Of a DNA stretch of 64,000 nt, positions 16,429 through 24,444 are shown in pieces. Each line of letters starts with the position of its first letter. The first letter of the stretch is position 1. The stretch is from Belnapia sp. F-4-1. Its GTDB lineage: Bacteria; Pseudomonadota; Alphaproteobacteria; Acetobacterales; Acetobacteraceae. Made by a program: the position numbers and the translations under genes. The notes below the pieces were generated by a model. That model saw nothing but the letters and a program-made list of their open reading frames with translations. It was not told the DNA's origin and did not search any database. Location: the NCBI RefSeq assembly GCF_000802185.1, contig NZ_KN676113.1, positions 840,581-904,580 on the forward strand, written 5' to 3'.

Positions 16429-17462
16429 GCTTCCCTACCCTGCGCCAGGGCGAGCAGCGTGGCGGCGGCGGGGGCGAGCAGGCCGGGCCCATGCCGCTCC
16501 AGTGCGTAGCGGCGGGCTTCCTCGCCAAGCGCCAGAAGGGCCGGGCGGTCGGCCAGCAGGGCGCGGATGGCCGACACCAGGGCCTCGGCAGGGACGAGGC
16601 GCACGGCCGGGGTGTCGAACCGTGCCTGGATGGCGAAGTCATGCGCGATGACGGGCGTGCCGCAGGCGAGCGATTCGAGGATCACCCGCGGTACTCCCTC
16701 CCAGGTAGAGGCATGCGCCATCAGCCAGGATTGCGCCATGACGCGAAATGCCTCCGGCTGGGGCAGGTGGCCGGTGAGGCGGACCAGGGGATGGCCCTCG
16801 GCTAGGGCGGCAACCCTGGCGCGGGTCTCGCCGTCGCCGACGAGTGCGATGCGGCAGCCGGCGAACAGGGGCGCCAGCGCCGCCTGGTTCTTGCGCGGCT
16901 CGAAGCTGCCGACGTTGCAAAGGTCGTAGGCCTTCGCTTCGGGTGCACGGGTGGCGGCATAAGCGGCGTCGGCGCCTGGCCAGTCGATATGCTTCGGCAG
17001 CCGCACCGCCGGCAGGACGCGGCCGAGGCGGCGCGCGATGGCCTCGATCTGCCCCTCGCTTTCGGCCAGGACGAAATCCGCCGCGGCCAGGTTGCGGTGG
17101 ATGCTGGTGCCGCCGATGACGAAGCCGATGCGGCAGCGCGCGCGGTCGAGCGCCTCCAGGCACTGTGCGACGATGTCGTAGTCCATGCCCTTGAACAGCA
17201 CGGCATCCGGCGCGTCGGCGCGCAGCCACTCCACCATGGCCGTGGAGCCCTGCCGATGCGCCTGGACCTCCGGCGCGTCGGAGGGAAAGTAATGGATGGG
17301 AACGCCGCCGTCGAAGACCACGCTGCGCGGCGCGGCGGAGGCTTCGGCACGCAGCACGGCGGCGTCATGGCCGAGGGCGCGCAGCTCCCGCGCCAGCAGC
17401 CCCTCGCGCAGCTCGCCATGCAGGTCCGGCGCGGGGTGGCAGAGGATGAAGCGGAGCTTCAC
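16425..17462 (-). CDS. Glycosyltransferase, GT4-like
   Basis: A 345-residue GT-B-type glycosyltransferase. The N-terminal domain begins LRFILCHPAPDLHGELREGLLARELRALGHDA, and the C-terminal domain holds the nucleotide-sugar motif WEGVPRVILESLACGTPV (Glu-x7-Glu pattern near residue 265). There is no signal or membrane segment. The start is a GTG at 17462 whose GTGA overlaps the stop of gntK, so it is the third gene of a gnd-gntK-glycosyltransferase set. The sugar donor and acceptor are unknown. Being coupled to sugar-acid genes is unusual for a GT4 enzyme. Confidence 0.85.
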   Translation of the reverse strand: MKLRFILCHPAPDLHGELREGLLARELRALGHDAAVLRAEASAAPRSVVFDGGVPIHYFPSDAPEVQAHRQGSTAMVEWLRADAPDAVLFKGMDYDIVAQCLEALDRARCRIGFVIGGTSIHRNLAAADFVLAESEGQIEAIARRLGRVLPAVRLPKHIDWPGADAAYAATRAPEAKAYDLCNVGSFEPRKNQAALAPLFAGCRIALVGDGETRARVAALAEGHPLVRLTGHLPQPEAFRVMAQSWLMAHASTWEGVPRVILESLACGTPVIAHDFAIQARFDTPAVRLVPAEALVSAIRALLADRPALLALGEEARRYALERHGPGLLAPAAATLLALAQGREA

Positions 17463-17956
17463 GGCCGGGCCAGGGCCGCGAGCGCCGCCTCCACGATCTG
17501 CTCCGGCAGCGGCTCCACCGAGAGGACGATGGTGCGGTCGTCCGGTGCCGGCGGCTCCAGCGTGGCGAACTGGCTGGCCATCAGGCTCGGCGGCATGAAG
17601 TGGTCCGGCCGTGCCGCCTGGCGGGCGCCGATCAGGGCCGGGTCGCCGCTCAGGTGGAGCAGGCGCACCGCCGGGCGGCCGGCAAGCAGGCGGTCGCGGT
17701 AGGCCTGCTTCAGCGCCGAGCAGGTGGCGACGCCCCCGCCCGGCGCATGGGCATCGAGCCAGGCGCCGATGGCATCCAGCCAAGGCCAGCGGTCTTCATC
17801 CGTCAGCGGCTCGCCGCGGCTCATCTTGGCGATGTTGGCGGGCGGGTGGAAGCTGTCGGCATCGGCGAAGGGCACGCCGAGCCGCTCCGCGAGGAGAGTG
17901 CCGACCGTGCTCTTGCCGGCGCCGGAGACGCCCATCACCAAAACCAGATGACTCAT
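17459..17956 (-). CDS. gntK: Gluconokinase
   Basis: A 165-residue P-loop kinase with Walker A GVSGAGKST (residues 9-17), then FADADSFHPPANIAKM, the substrate-binding segment of GntK, and CSALKQAYRDRLL. It phosphorylates gluconate to 6-phosphogluconate, the substrate of the neighbouring gnd product. It overlaps gnd by 4 bases (ATGA) and the glycosyltransferase by 4 bases (GTGA). The length is normal for the family. Confidence 0.95.
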   Translation of the reverse strand: MSHLVLVMGVSGAGKSTVGTLLAERLGVPFADADSFHPPANIAKMSRGEPLTDEDRWPWLDAIGAWLDAHAPGGGVATCSALKQAYRDRLLAGRPAVRLLHLSGDPALIGARQAARPDHFMPPSLMASQFATLEPPAPDDRTIVLSVEPLPEQIVEAALAALARP

Positions 17957-18930
17957 TTCTTGGGAGCTTCCAGGTGGCCGCCGAAGCCCTTGCGCTGGGC
18001 GGAAAGGACCTTGCCGCTGAAGCGGCCCTCGTCACGGCTGGTGAAGCGGGTGTAGAGCGCCGCGGAGAGGACGGGGGCGGCGACCGCCGTCTCGACCGCG
18101 GCCTGGACGGTCCAGCGTCCCTCGCCGCTGTCGGAGACATGGCCGGAGAAGCTCTCCAGCTGCGGATCGCCGGCGAGCGCCTGGGCCGTCAGGTCGAGCA
18201 GCCAGGAGGCGACGACGCTGCCGCGACGCCAAGCCTCGGTGATCTCGGCAAGGTTGAGGGTGAAGCGCTGGTCCTCGGGGAGGACGTCGCTGTCGGCGTG
18301 CTTGAGGATGTCGAGGCCCTCGGCGAAGGCCTGCATCATGCCATATTCGATGCCGTTGTGAATCATCTTGGTGAAGTGGCCGGCGCCGTTGGGGCCGGCA
18401 TGGACATAGCCCTGCTCGGGGCGCGGGTCGCCGGTGTAGCCGGGCGTCGGGGCGGCGGCGGCCTTGCCGGGGGCAAGCGCGGCGAGGATGGGGTCGAGGC
18501 GGCGGACCACCTCGTCCTCGCCGCCAATCATCATCGAATAGCCTCGCTCCAGGCCCCAAACGCCGCCGGAGGTGCCGATATCGAGGAAGTGGAGGCCCTT
18601 GGCCCGCAGCGCCGTGCCGCGGCGGACGCTGTCCTTCCACATGCTGTTGCCGCCGTCGATCAGCACGTCGCCGGGGGAGAGCAGGGCGGCGAGCGCGTCG
18701 ATGGCGGCCTCGGTCGGGGCGCCGTTCGGCAGCATGATCCAGATGGCGCGGGGGGCCTGCATGGCGGCGACCATGGCCTCCAGGCTGTCGACGGCGCGGG
18801 CGCCCTCCTTGGCGAGCACGGCGCCGGGAGCGGGGTCGCGGTCAAAGGCCACGCAGTCATGACCGGCGCGAAGCAGCCGCCGCACGATGTTGCCGCCCAT
18901 GCGGCCGAGGCCGACCATGCCGAGTTGCAT
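17953..18930 (-). CDS. gnd: 6-phosphogluconate dehydrogenase (decarboxylating), short GndA type
   Basis: A 325-residue enzyme of the short, YqeC/GndA-like class (the classical form has about 470 residues). It has the Rossmann motif GLGRMGGN at the start, GTSGGVWG for 6-phosphogluconate binding, and the catalytic Lys in HFTKMIHNGIEYGMMQA. It converts 6-phosphogluconate to ribulose 5-phosphate and CO2. ATG at 18930 follows GGGAG; the open frame extends further upstream through the terminator and is not coding there. With gntK it gives gluconate entry into the pentose phosphate pathway. Confidence 0.93.
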   Translation of the reverse strand: MQLGMVGLGRMGGNIVRRLLRAGHDCVAFDRDPAPGAVLAKEGARAVDSLEAMVAAMQAPRAIWIMLPNGAPTEAAIDALAALLSPGDVLIDGGNSMWKDSVRRGTALRAKGLHFLDIGTSGGVWGLERGYSMMIGGEDEVVRRLDPILAALAPGKAAAAPTPGYTGDPRPEQGYVHAGPNGAGHFTKMIHNGIEYGMMQAFAEGLDILKHADSDVLPEDQRFTLNLAEITEAWRRGSVVASWLLDLTAQALAGDPQLESFSGHVSDSGEGRWTVQAAVETAVAAPVLSAALYTRFTSRDEGRFSGKVLSAQRKGFGGHLEAPKK

Positions 18931-18951
18931 CTGATCCACTCCCACGAAAAA

Positions 18952-18981
18952 GAAAAAATCGGGGAGAAGGTATTCTCCCCG
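18952..18981 (-). terminator. Rho-independent terminator of the fused dehydrogenase gene
   Basis: On the minus strand: a 9-bp perfect stem CGGGGAGAA / TTCTCCCCG with loop TACC, followed directly by ATTTTTT. It lies 32 bases after the stop of the gene ending at 19013 and before gnd. It should separate the fused oxidoreductase from the gnd-gntK genes that follow in the same direction. Confidence 0.85.
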
Positions 18982-19012
18982 AACCCCTCGTCTATTTCCC
19001 TGAGTTCGCCAC

Positions 19013-21904
19013 TCAACCAAATCGCGCCAGGGTAAATTCTGGGGGAACTTCCCCACGACCCAACACCGCATCCGCCGTCATCCGGCCGGCGATGGGGGCC
19101 AGGGTGTAGCCGTTGCTGGTGACGGCGTGGAAGAGGCCGGGCACCCCAGGCGCCTCGCCGAGCAACGGGGCGCGGTCCACCTCCACCGCGAGGCCGGTCC
19201 AGGCGCGGATGGCCTGCATGCCCGCAAGGCCGGGCAGGACACGGCCGGCGACCCAGAGATTGCCCTCGATCGAGCGGCGCAGGTTGCGCGGAGCGCCCCG
19301 CGCATCGAGCACCCCGGGCCAGCCGCCGCCGACCAGCACATGGCCGCCATCGCCCTGCTTCAGCGAGAGGTGTCGCCCGGCATGGGCGACGAGGTGGCGC
19401 ATGGTGGGCGCCGCGCCCTCGGTTGCGATCACCTGCTGGACGGAGCCGATCACCGGCAGCGTCACGCCGAGCATGGCGGCGATGCGGCCGGCATAGGCGC
19501 CGGCGCAATTGACGACGCGACCGGCGCGGATGGCGCCGCCCGGCGTCGTCACCGTGAAGCCCGATCCCTCGCGGGCGATGGCCTGGACTTCCACCCCCTC
19601 GCGCAGCCGGGCACCGGCGCGGGCGGCGAGGCGGCGGAGGGAGAGGGTGCCGCGCAGCGGGTCGATCTGGCCCTCGGCGGGGGCGAAGCCGGCGCCGATG
19701 AAGTGCGGGCCGAGATAGGGGGCGAGGCTCCGCAGCTCGTTGGCGCCGAGGAGGTGGCTCTCGATCCCCCTTGCCCGCTCCGCCGCGACCTTGGCGCGGA
19801 GCCAGCGGAACTGCGCCTCCGTCTCGGCCAGCATCAGGCCGCCTTCGGTGCGGATGCCAAGCCCCTCCCCCGCCTCGGCGGCGATCTCGCGCCAGAGGGC
19901 GATGCTGCGCGGGCCGAGGGGGAGGCGGTCGAGGGAGGGGCCCGTTTCCTGCTCGCCGTCGAAATCGTAGGTGAGGAGCTGGACGTGGAGGCTGCCGGCA
20001 TTGGCGGTGCTGGCGGCCATGCCGGCCTCGCCGCGCTCGGCCAGCAGCACGTCGGCGCCGTCGCGGGCCAGGTACATCGCGGTCGAGAGGCCGAGGACGC
20101 CGCCGCCGATGACCAGCACGTCGCAGGATTCAGCGAGCGGTGCGGGGGGCCTGGCGGCCCACTGGTTGTAGTGCGGCAGCGGGAAGCTGGGCCAGTCGCC
20201 GCCCTCGGGCAGTTCCAGCATGAGGGCGGCGGCGGGGACGGGCTTTACCGGGGCACGCGGGGCGGCGAAGCCGGCCTCCTCCGCCACGCCGCAGAGCCGG
20301 GCGACGGAGGTGGAGCACATGCGGCCCTGGCAGCGGCCCATGCCCGCCCGGGTCGCCTTCTTCAGCCCGGCCAGGGAGCGGATTCCAGCGGCCTGCTCGG
20401 CACGGAGGCGGCCGGCGGTGACCTCCTCGCAGCGGCAAAGGATGGTCTCGTCCGGGAGGGCGGTGAGGTCGGGGGGCGGGGCGGCGAAGAGACGCCAGAG
20501 GCCGGACTGGAAGGCGAGCGCCCGGCGGAGCGCGGCGCGGGCCGACCCGGCCTCCGGCGTGGCGAGGCCGAGATCGGCGGCAGCCGCGAGACCGGCCAGG
20601 CGGCCACGGGCGAGGGCGATGCGGGCGCCGCCGATCGCCGCGCCGTCGCCGACGGCGAAGACCGATGCGAGGGAGGTGCGGCCATCCTCGGCCGCGACCG
20701 TCTCCAGCCGCTCGCCGGTGAAGCGGTGCTCGGCGCCGAGCGCGCGGGCAAGGCCGGTCTCCGGCTGGAAGCCGAAATTGAGGGCGCAGGCATCGGCCTC
20801 GATGCGGCGCTCGCCCTCGGGCGTGCGGAGGCGGAGGGCGGCGAAGCGGGCTTCACCCTCGCAGGCGAGGATCGTGCTGCCCCAGAGCACGGGGACGCCG
20901 GCGCGGTGAAGCCGGCGGAGGTAGCGGAGGCCGTCCCAGGCGAGGTCGGGGGAGGCCCGGAGGATGCGGGCGGCGTCCCGCCATTGGGCGAGGCCGGGGC
21001 GCGGGGCGGCTTCGGCCACGGCGACGACCTCGGCGCCGCCGTCGAGCAGCTCGCAGGCGAGTTGCAGGTTCAGCGGGCCGTTGCCGGCGATGACGATCCG
21101 CCGCCCGGGGGAAACGCGGTTGGCGCGGGCCAGGGTCTGCATGCCGCCCGTTGTCATCACCCCGGGCAGGGTCCAGCCGGGGACGGGGACGGGGCGCTCA
21201 TGCGCGCCGGCGGCGAGGATGAGGCGCCGCGGGCAGAGGGTGACGGCGGCGCCGTCGATGAGGGCGCCGATCTCGTCGGGGGCGAAGCCGCCCCAGACGG
21301 TGGCGCCGGTCAGGATCTCGGCGCCGGCGGCCTGGGCGAGGGCGCGCAGCGTCTCGCCCTTGCGGAACTGGGCGTCGGGCGCGGCGTGGCTGTGGGAGGC
21401 GGCGAGCGGCTTGAGGTACTGGCCGCCGGCATCGCCGCGCTCGTCGAGCACCAGGGTGCGGGCGCCGGCCTCGGCGGCGGCGCGGGCGGCGGAAAGGCCG
21501 GCGGGGCCGGCGCCGATCACCAGCACGTCGCAGTGGCGCTCGGGGATCGCCTCGGGCGGGTCGGCGAGGGGGGCGGGCACGGCGGGCGGGGCGCTGCCGA
21601 CCGCCATGCCGTCCCGAACCTTGGTCAGGCAGGCGCGCTGGCCGGGCTTGCCATCGACCGTGACGAGGCAGTCGAAGCAGGCGCCCATGCCGCAATGGAG
21701 GCCGCGCGGGGCGCCGGACTGCGTCTCCCGGTAGGCCAGAATGCCGGCGGCGGAGAGGGTGGCGGAGATGGTCTCGCCGGGCAGCGCTTCCAGCGCCTGG
21801 CCGTCGAAGCTGATGCGGATGGGGGTCGTGACGGGGCGGATATCGGGATGGGTGAGGCGCATGCGCTTGCCGGGGTCCGCCACTTCCTGTTCAGTCGGCA
21901 TCAT
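19013..21904 (-). CDS. Tripartite fusion: ferredoxin-like + FAD/BFD oxidoreductase + DAO domain (HcnABC / D-hydroxyproline dehydrogenase type)
   Basis: About 963 residues. Domains in order, with M1 at 21904: a [2Fe-2S] ferredoxin-like domain with Cys71, 76, 79, 92; a pyridine-nucleotide-disulphide-type flavoprotein starting VIGAGPAG near 130; a BFD-type cysteine cluster Cys490, 492, 525, 530; and a glycine-oxidase/DAO domain from about residue 595 (VIGGGVLGLS) to the end. In other bacteria these are three subunits (HcnA, HcnB, HcnC; also opine and D-hydroxyproline dehydrogenases). Here they are one chain. The start could be 21904, 21901 or 21862; no clear ribosome site decides. It diverges from a DapA-family gene and is followed by a terminator. 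The substrate is most likely a D-amino or imino acid; this is inferred. Confidence 0.88.
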   Translation of the reverse strand: MMPTEQEVADPGKRMRLTHPDIRPVTTPIRISFDGQALEALPGETISATLSAAGILAYRETQSGAPRGLHCGMGACFDCLVTVDGKPGQRACLTKVRDGMAVGSAPPAVPAPLADPPEAIPERHCDVLVIGAGPAGLSAARAAAEAGARTLVLDERGDAGGQYLKPLAASHSHAAPDAQFRKGETLRALAQAAGAEILTGATVWGGFAPDEIGALIDGAAVTLCPRRLILAAGAHERPVPVPGWTLPGVMTTGGMQTLARANRVSPGRRIVIAGNGPLNLQLACELLDGGAEVVAVAEAAPRPGLAQWRDAARILRASPDLAWDGLRYLRRLHRAGVPVLWGSTILACEGEARFAALRLRTPEGERRIEADACALNFGFQPETGLARALGAEHRFTGERLETVAAEDGRTSLASVFAVGDGAAIGGARIALARGRLAGLAAAADLGLATPEAGSARAALRRALAFQSGLWRLFAAPPPDLTALPDETILCRCEEVTAGRLRAEQAAGIRSLAGLKKATRAGMGRCQGRMCSTSVARLCGVAEEAGFAAPRAPVKPVPAAALMLELPEGGDWPSFPLPHYNQWAARPPAPLAESCDVLVIGGGVLGLSTAMYLARDGADVLLAERGEAGMAASTANAGSLHVQLLTYDFDGEQETGPSLDRLPLGPRSIALWREIAAEAGEGLGIRTEGGLMLAETEAQFRWLRAKVAAERARGIESHLLGANELRSLAPYLGPHFIGAGFAPAEGQIDPLRGTLSLRRLAARAGARLREGVEVQAIAREGSGFTVTTPGGAIRAGRVVNCAGAYAGRIAAMLGVTLPVIGSVQQVIATEGAAPTMRHLVAHAGRHLSLKQGDGGHVLVGGGWPGVLDARGAPRNLRRSIEGNLWVAGRVLPGLAGMQAIRAWTGLAVEVDRAPLLGEAPGVPGLFHAVTSNGYTLAPIAGRMTADAVLGRGEVPPEFTLARFG

Positions 21905-21932
21905 CGCATGCAGAAGCGAGGGGGCAAGCAGC

Positions 21933-22841
21933 ATGGCCAGGCCGTTCCGCGGGACCTACACGGTCCTCATCACCCCCTTCACCGCGGATGGCGCGGCCGT
22001 CGATCTCAAGGCGCTGGAGCGGCTGGTGGAATTCCAGATCGCGGAGGGGATCGACGGGCTGATCCCGCTCGGCTCGACGGGGGAGTTCCTGAGCGTCAGC
22101 CGGGAGGAGCGGACGGCGATCACCGAGACGGTGGTGCGGACCGCCGCCGGCCGCGTGCCGGTGCTGATGGGCACGGGGGCGGAGGACACGCGGGAGGTCG
22201 TCGCCCTGTCGCGCGAGGCGGAGGCGCTCGGCGCGGACGGGGTGATGATCATCCCGCCCTTCTATGCGGTGCCGACGGAGGACGAGCTGTTCCACCACTA
22301 CAAGACGGTGGCGGATGCGATCGGCATCCCGATCATGGTCTACAACAACCCGGCGACGGCGAATGTCGACCTGCTGCCGACGACGCTGGCGCGGCTCTCG
22401 ACCATCCCGAACTGCCTCTACGTCAAGGAGAGCACGCTGGAGGCGACGCGGGTGCGCGACATCATCGCGCTCTGCGGAGACCGGATGGAGGTGTTCGCGG
22501 GCGTGCTTGGGTATGAGAGCGCCTGGCTGGGCGCGATCGGCTGGGTGGCGGTGTGCAGCAACCTGGTGCCGCGCCTGTCGCGGGACATGTTCGCGGCAGC
22601 GGCCTTCGAGGCCGAACGGGCGAAGGCGCTACCGCTCTACCGCAAGCTGGCGCCGCTGCTGCCTTGGGTGGGCGGGCCGCGCTACGTTTCCGGTACCAAG
22701 GCAGGATTTCGGCTGATGGGGATGGAGATGGGCGACCCGCGGCCGCCGCGCCTGCCGCTGCCGGAGCGGGACGTGCCGGCGCTGGCCTCGGTCTTGCAGG
22801 CGATGGGCGCGATGCCGGCCGCCCGCGCTGCCGCCGAATAG
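21933..22841 (+). CDS. DapA-family (dihydrodipicolinate synthase-like) lyase/deaminase
   Basis: A 302-residue TIM-barrel class I aldolase. Tyr137 (VYNNP) and Schiff-base Lys165 (YVKES) are present, as is GSTGEF at about 47. The GTTGE motif of true DHDPS is changed to GSTGE. Relatives next to hydroxyproline dehydrogenases are pyrroline-4-hydroxy-2-carboxylate deaminases; others are N-acetylneuraminate lyases or 4-hydroxy-2-oxoglutarate aldolases. GAGGGGG lies before the ATG at 21933. It is divergent from the tripartite dehydrogenase and heads a run with an amino-acid-type transporter, which favours an imino-acid catabolic role over lysine synthesis. Confidence 0.85.
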   Translation: MARPFRGTYTVLITPFTADGAAVDLKALERLVEFQIAEGIDGLIPLGSTGEFLSVSREERTAITETVVRTAAGRVPVLMGTGAEDTREVVALSREAEALGADGVMIIPPFYAVPTEDELFHHYKTVADAIGIPIMVYNNPATANVDLLPTTLARLSTIPNCLYVKESTLEATRVRDIIALCGDRMEVFAGVLGYESAWLGAIGWVAVCSNLVPRLSRDMFAAAAFEAERAKALPLYRKLAPLLPWVGGPRYVSGTKAGFRLMGMEMGDPRPPRLPLPERDVPALASVLQAMGAMPAARAAAE

Positions 22842-22852
22842 GAGTGCCCACG

Positions 22853-23671
22853 ATGCTTCGCCGTTCCCTGCTCGGCGCCGCCTGCGCCGCGGTCAGCCTG
22901 CCCGCTTTCGGGCAAAGCTGTGCGCCGAAGGTCGCCGATGGCGAGCTGGTGAAGGCGCGCACCCTCACCCTCTCGACCAACCCGACCCTGGCGCCGATGC
23001 AGTTCGTCAATGCGCAGGGGCAGCTGGTCGGGATGCGGGTGGAGCTGGGGGCGGAGATCGCGAAGCGCCTCTGCCTTGGCGTCGAGCATGTGCGCGTCGA
23101 GTTCGCGGCCATGATCCCGGGGCTCGCGGCGCGGCGCTGGGACATGATCAACACGGGCATGTTCTATACCGAGGAGCGGGCGAAGCTGATGTACCTCGTC
23201 CGCTACGAGGAGCAGGCGATCAGCGTCAGCGTGCCGCGCGGCAACCCGAAGAAGATCAGCCGCATCGAGGACATGGCCGGGCTCACCGTCGGCGTGGAGC
23301 AGGGCGGGTTCGAGTTCCGGCGGACGCAGGACATCGCCAAGGCGCTGGAGGAGCGGAAGCTGCGGCCGATCACCATCCGGCCCTTCGACAATTTCGCCGT
23401 CTCCTTCCAGGCGCTGCGCGTCGGACAGCTGGATGCGGCGATCTCCATCGACAGCACGGGCAAGGAATACGAGGAGCGCGGCGACTTCAGCCGTGCCATC
23501 ACCGGGCTCTACGGCACGCCGATCAATTTCGGCTTCCGCAGCAAGGCGCTGGCCGAGGCGGTCGCGGGCGTGCTGACGGAGATGCGCGGGGACGGGTCGC
23601 TGCGCGCGCTGCTCGACCGCTATGGGGTGAAGGAATACGAGGGGGCCTTCGAGGTGGTCGGTCCCTCGTAG
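22853..23671 (+). CDS. ABC transporter substrate-binding protein, family 3 (amino-acid type)
   Basis: A 272-residue periplasmic binding protein. The signal peptide of about 20 residues ends AFGQ; the mature part has LTLSTNPTLAPMQFVNAQGQLVG, EIAKRL and a late DRYGV segment typical of glutamine/polar amino acid receptors. GGAG lies 8 bases before the ATG at 22853. It follows the DapA-family gene by 11 bases, and the permease begins just after its stop. Ligand probably an amino or imino acid; inferred from family and context. Confidence 0.88.
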   Translation: MLRRSLLGAACAAVSLPAFGQSCAPKVADGELVKARTLTLSTNPTLAPMQFVNAQGQLVGMRVELGAEIAKRLCLGVEHVRVEFAAMIPGLAARRWDMINTGMFYTEERAKLMYLVRYEEQAISVSVPRGNPKKISRIEDMAGLTVGVEQGGFEFRRTQDIAKALEERKLRPITIRPFDNFAVSFQALRVGQLDAAISIDSTGKEYEERGDFSRAITGLYGTPINFGFRSKALAEAVAGVLTEMRGDGSLRALLDRYGVKEYEGAFEVVGPS

Positions 23672-23672
23672 C

Positions 23673-24362
23673 GTGCAGGCCTGGCGCTGGGACGGGTTCC
23701 TCGACTACCTCTTCAATGCCTATCTGCTGGAGGGCGCGGCGATCTCGGTCGCGCTCACCGTGGCGGCGCTCGCTTGCGGGCTGGTCATCGGGCTTGGCAT
23801 CGCGGTGATGCGGCTCTCCGGCAGCCGGGTGCTGCGGGGGGCGGCTGGCTTCTATTGCTGGATCTTCCGCGGCACGCCGCTGCTGGTGCAGCTGCTCGTC
23901 ATCTATACCGGGCTGCCGCTCTTCGGGCTGCGCTTCTCGGTCTGGGAGGCTGCGCTGCTTGGCCTCTCGCTGAACGAGGCGGCGTACCTCTCCGAAATCC
24001 TGCGCGCAGGCATCCTCTCGGTGCCGAAGGGCCAGCGGGAGGCGGCGCTGGCGCTCGGCCTCCGGCGCGGGCAGGTCTTCCGCCTCGTCACCTGGCCGCA
24101 GGCGCTGCGCATCGTCATCCCGCCGCTCGGCAACAGCGTGAACGGGCTGCTGAAGACCACCTCCGTCGCCAGCGTCATCTCGGTCGACGAGCTGCTGCGG
24201 CGGACGCAGATCCTGATCCAGGAGCGCTTCCTGGTGCTAGAGCTCTTCGCAGTCGCGGCGCTCTACTACCTGGCCATGACGACGCTCTGGGACCTGGTGC
24301 AGCGCCGGCTGGAGCGGCACTACGGCCGCGGCTATGGGCAGGAGGGCGCCGACCGGCGGTGA
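23673..24362 (+). CDS. Amino-acid ABC transporter permease (HisM/GlnP type)
   Basis: A 229-residue inner-membrane protein with about five membrane segments. The coupling loop (EAALALGLRRGQVFRLVTWPQALRIVIPPLGN) has the EAA...G pattern that docks on the ATPase. The start is GTG at 23673, one base after the stop of the binding-protein gene. No ATP-binding protein gene follows; the next gene is an unrelated secreted protein. The importer must borrow an ATPase encoded elsewhere. Confidence 0.9.
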   Translation: MQAWRWDGFLDYLFNAYLLEGAAISVALTVAALACGLVIGLGIAVMRLSGSRVLRGAAGFYCWIFRGTPLLVQLLVIYTGLPLFGLRFSVWEAALLGLSLNEAAYLSEILRAGILSVPKGQREAALALGLRRGQVFRLVTWPQALRIVIPPLGNSVNGLLKTTSVASVISVDELLRRTQILIQERFLVLELFAVAALYYLAMTTLWDLVQRRLERHYGRGYGQEGADRR

Positions 24363-24444
24363 GCTTCCCCCCGTGATGCGCATCGGGCTTGCAACCAGGG
24401 GTGGCAGGGCGGCACTGTCCAGGCGAATGGTCCCCGGAGTCCCG

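Noticed and set aside
19127-22516. A 1129-codon open frame on the plus strand
   Set aside because: It is antisense to the fused dehydrogenase gene, has shadow composition rich in Gly/Ala/Asp/His, and no recognisable domain.
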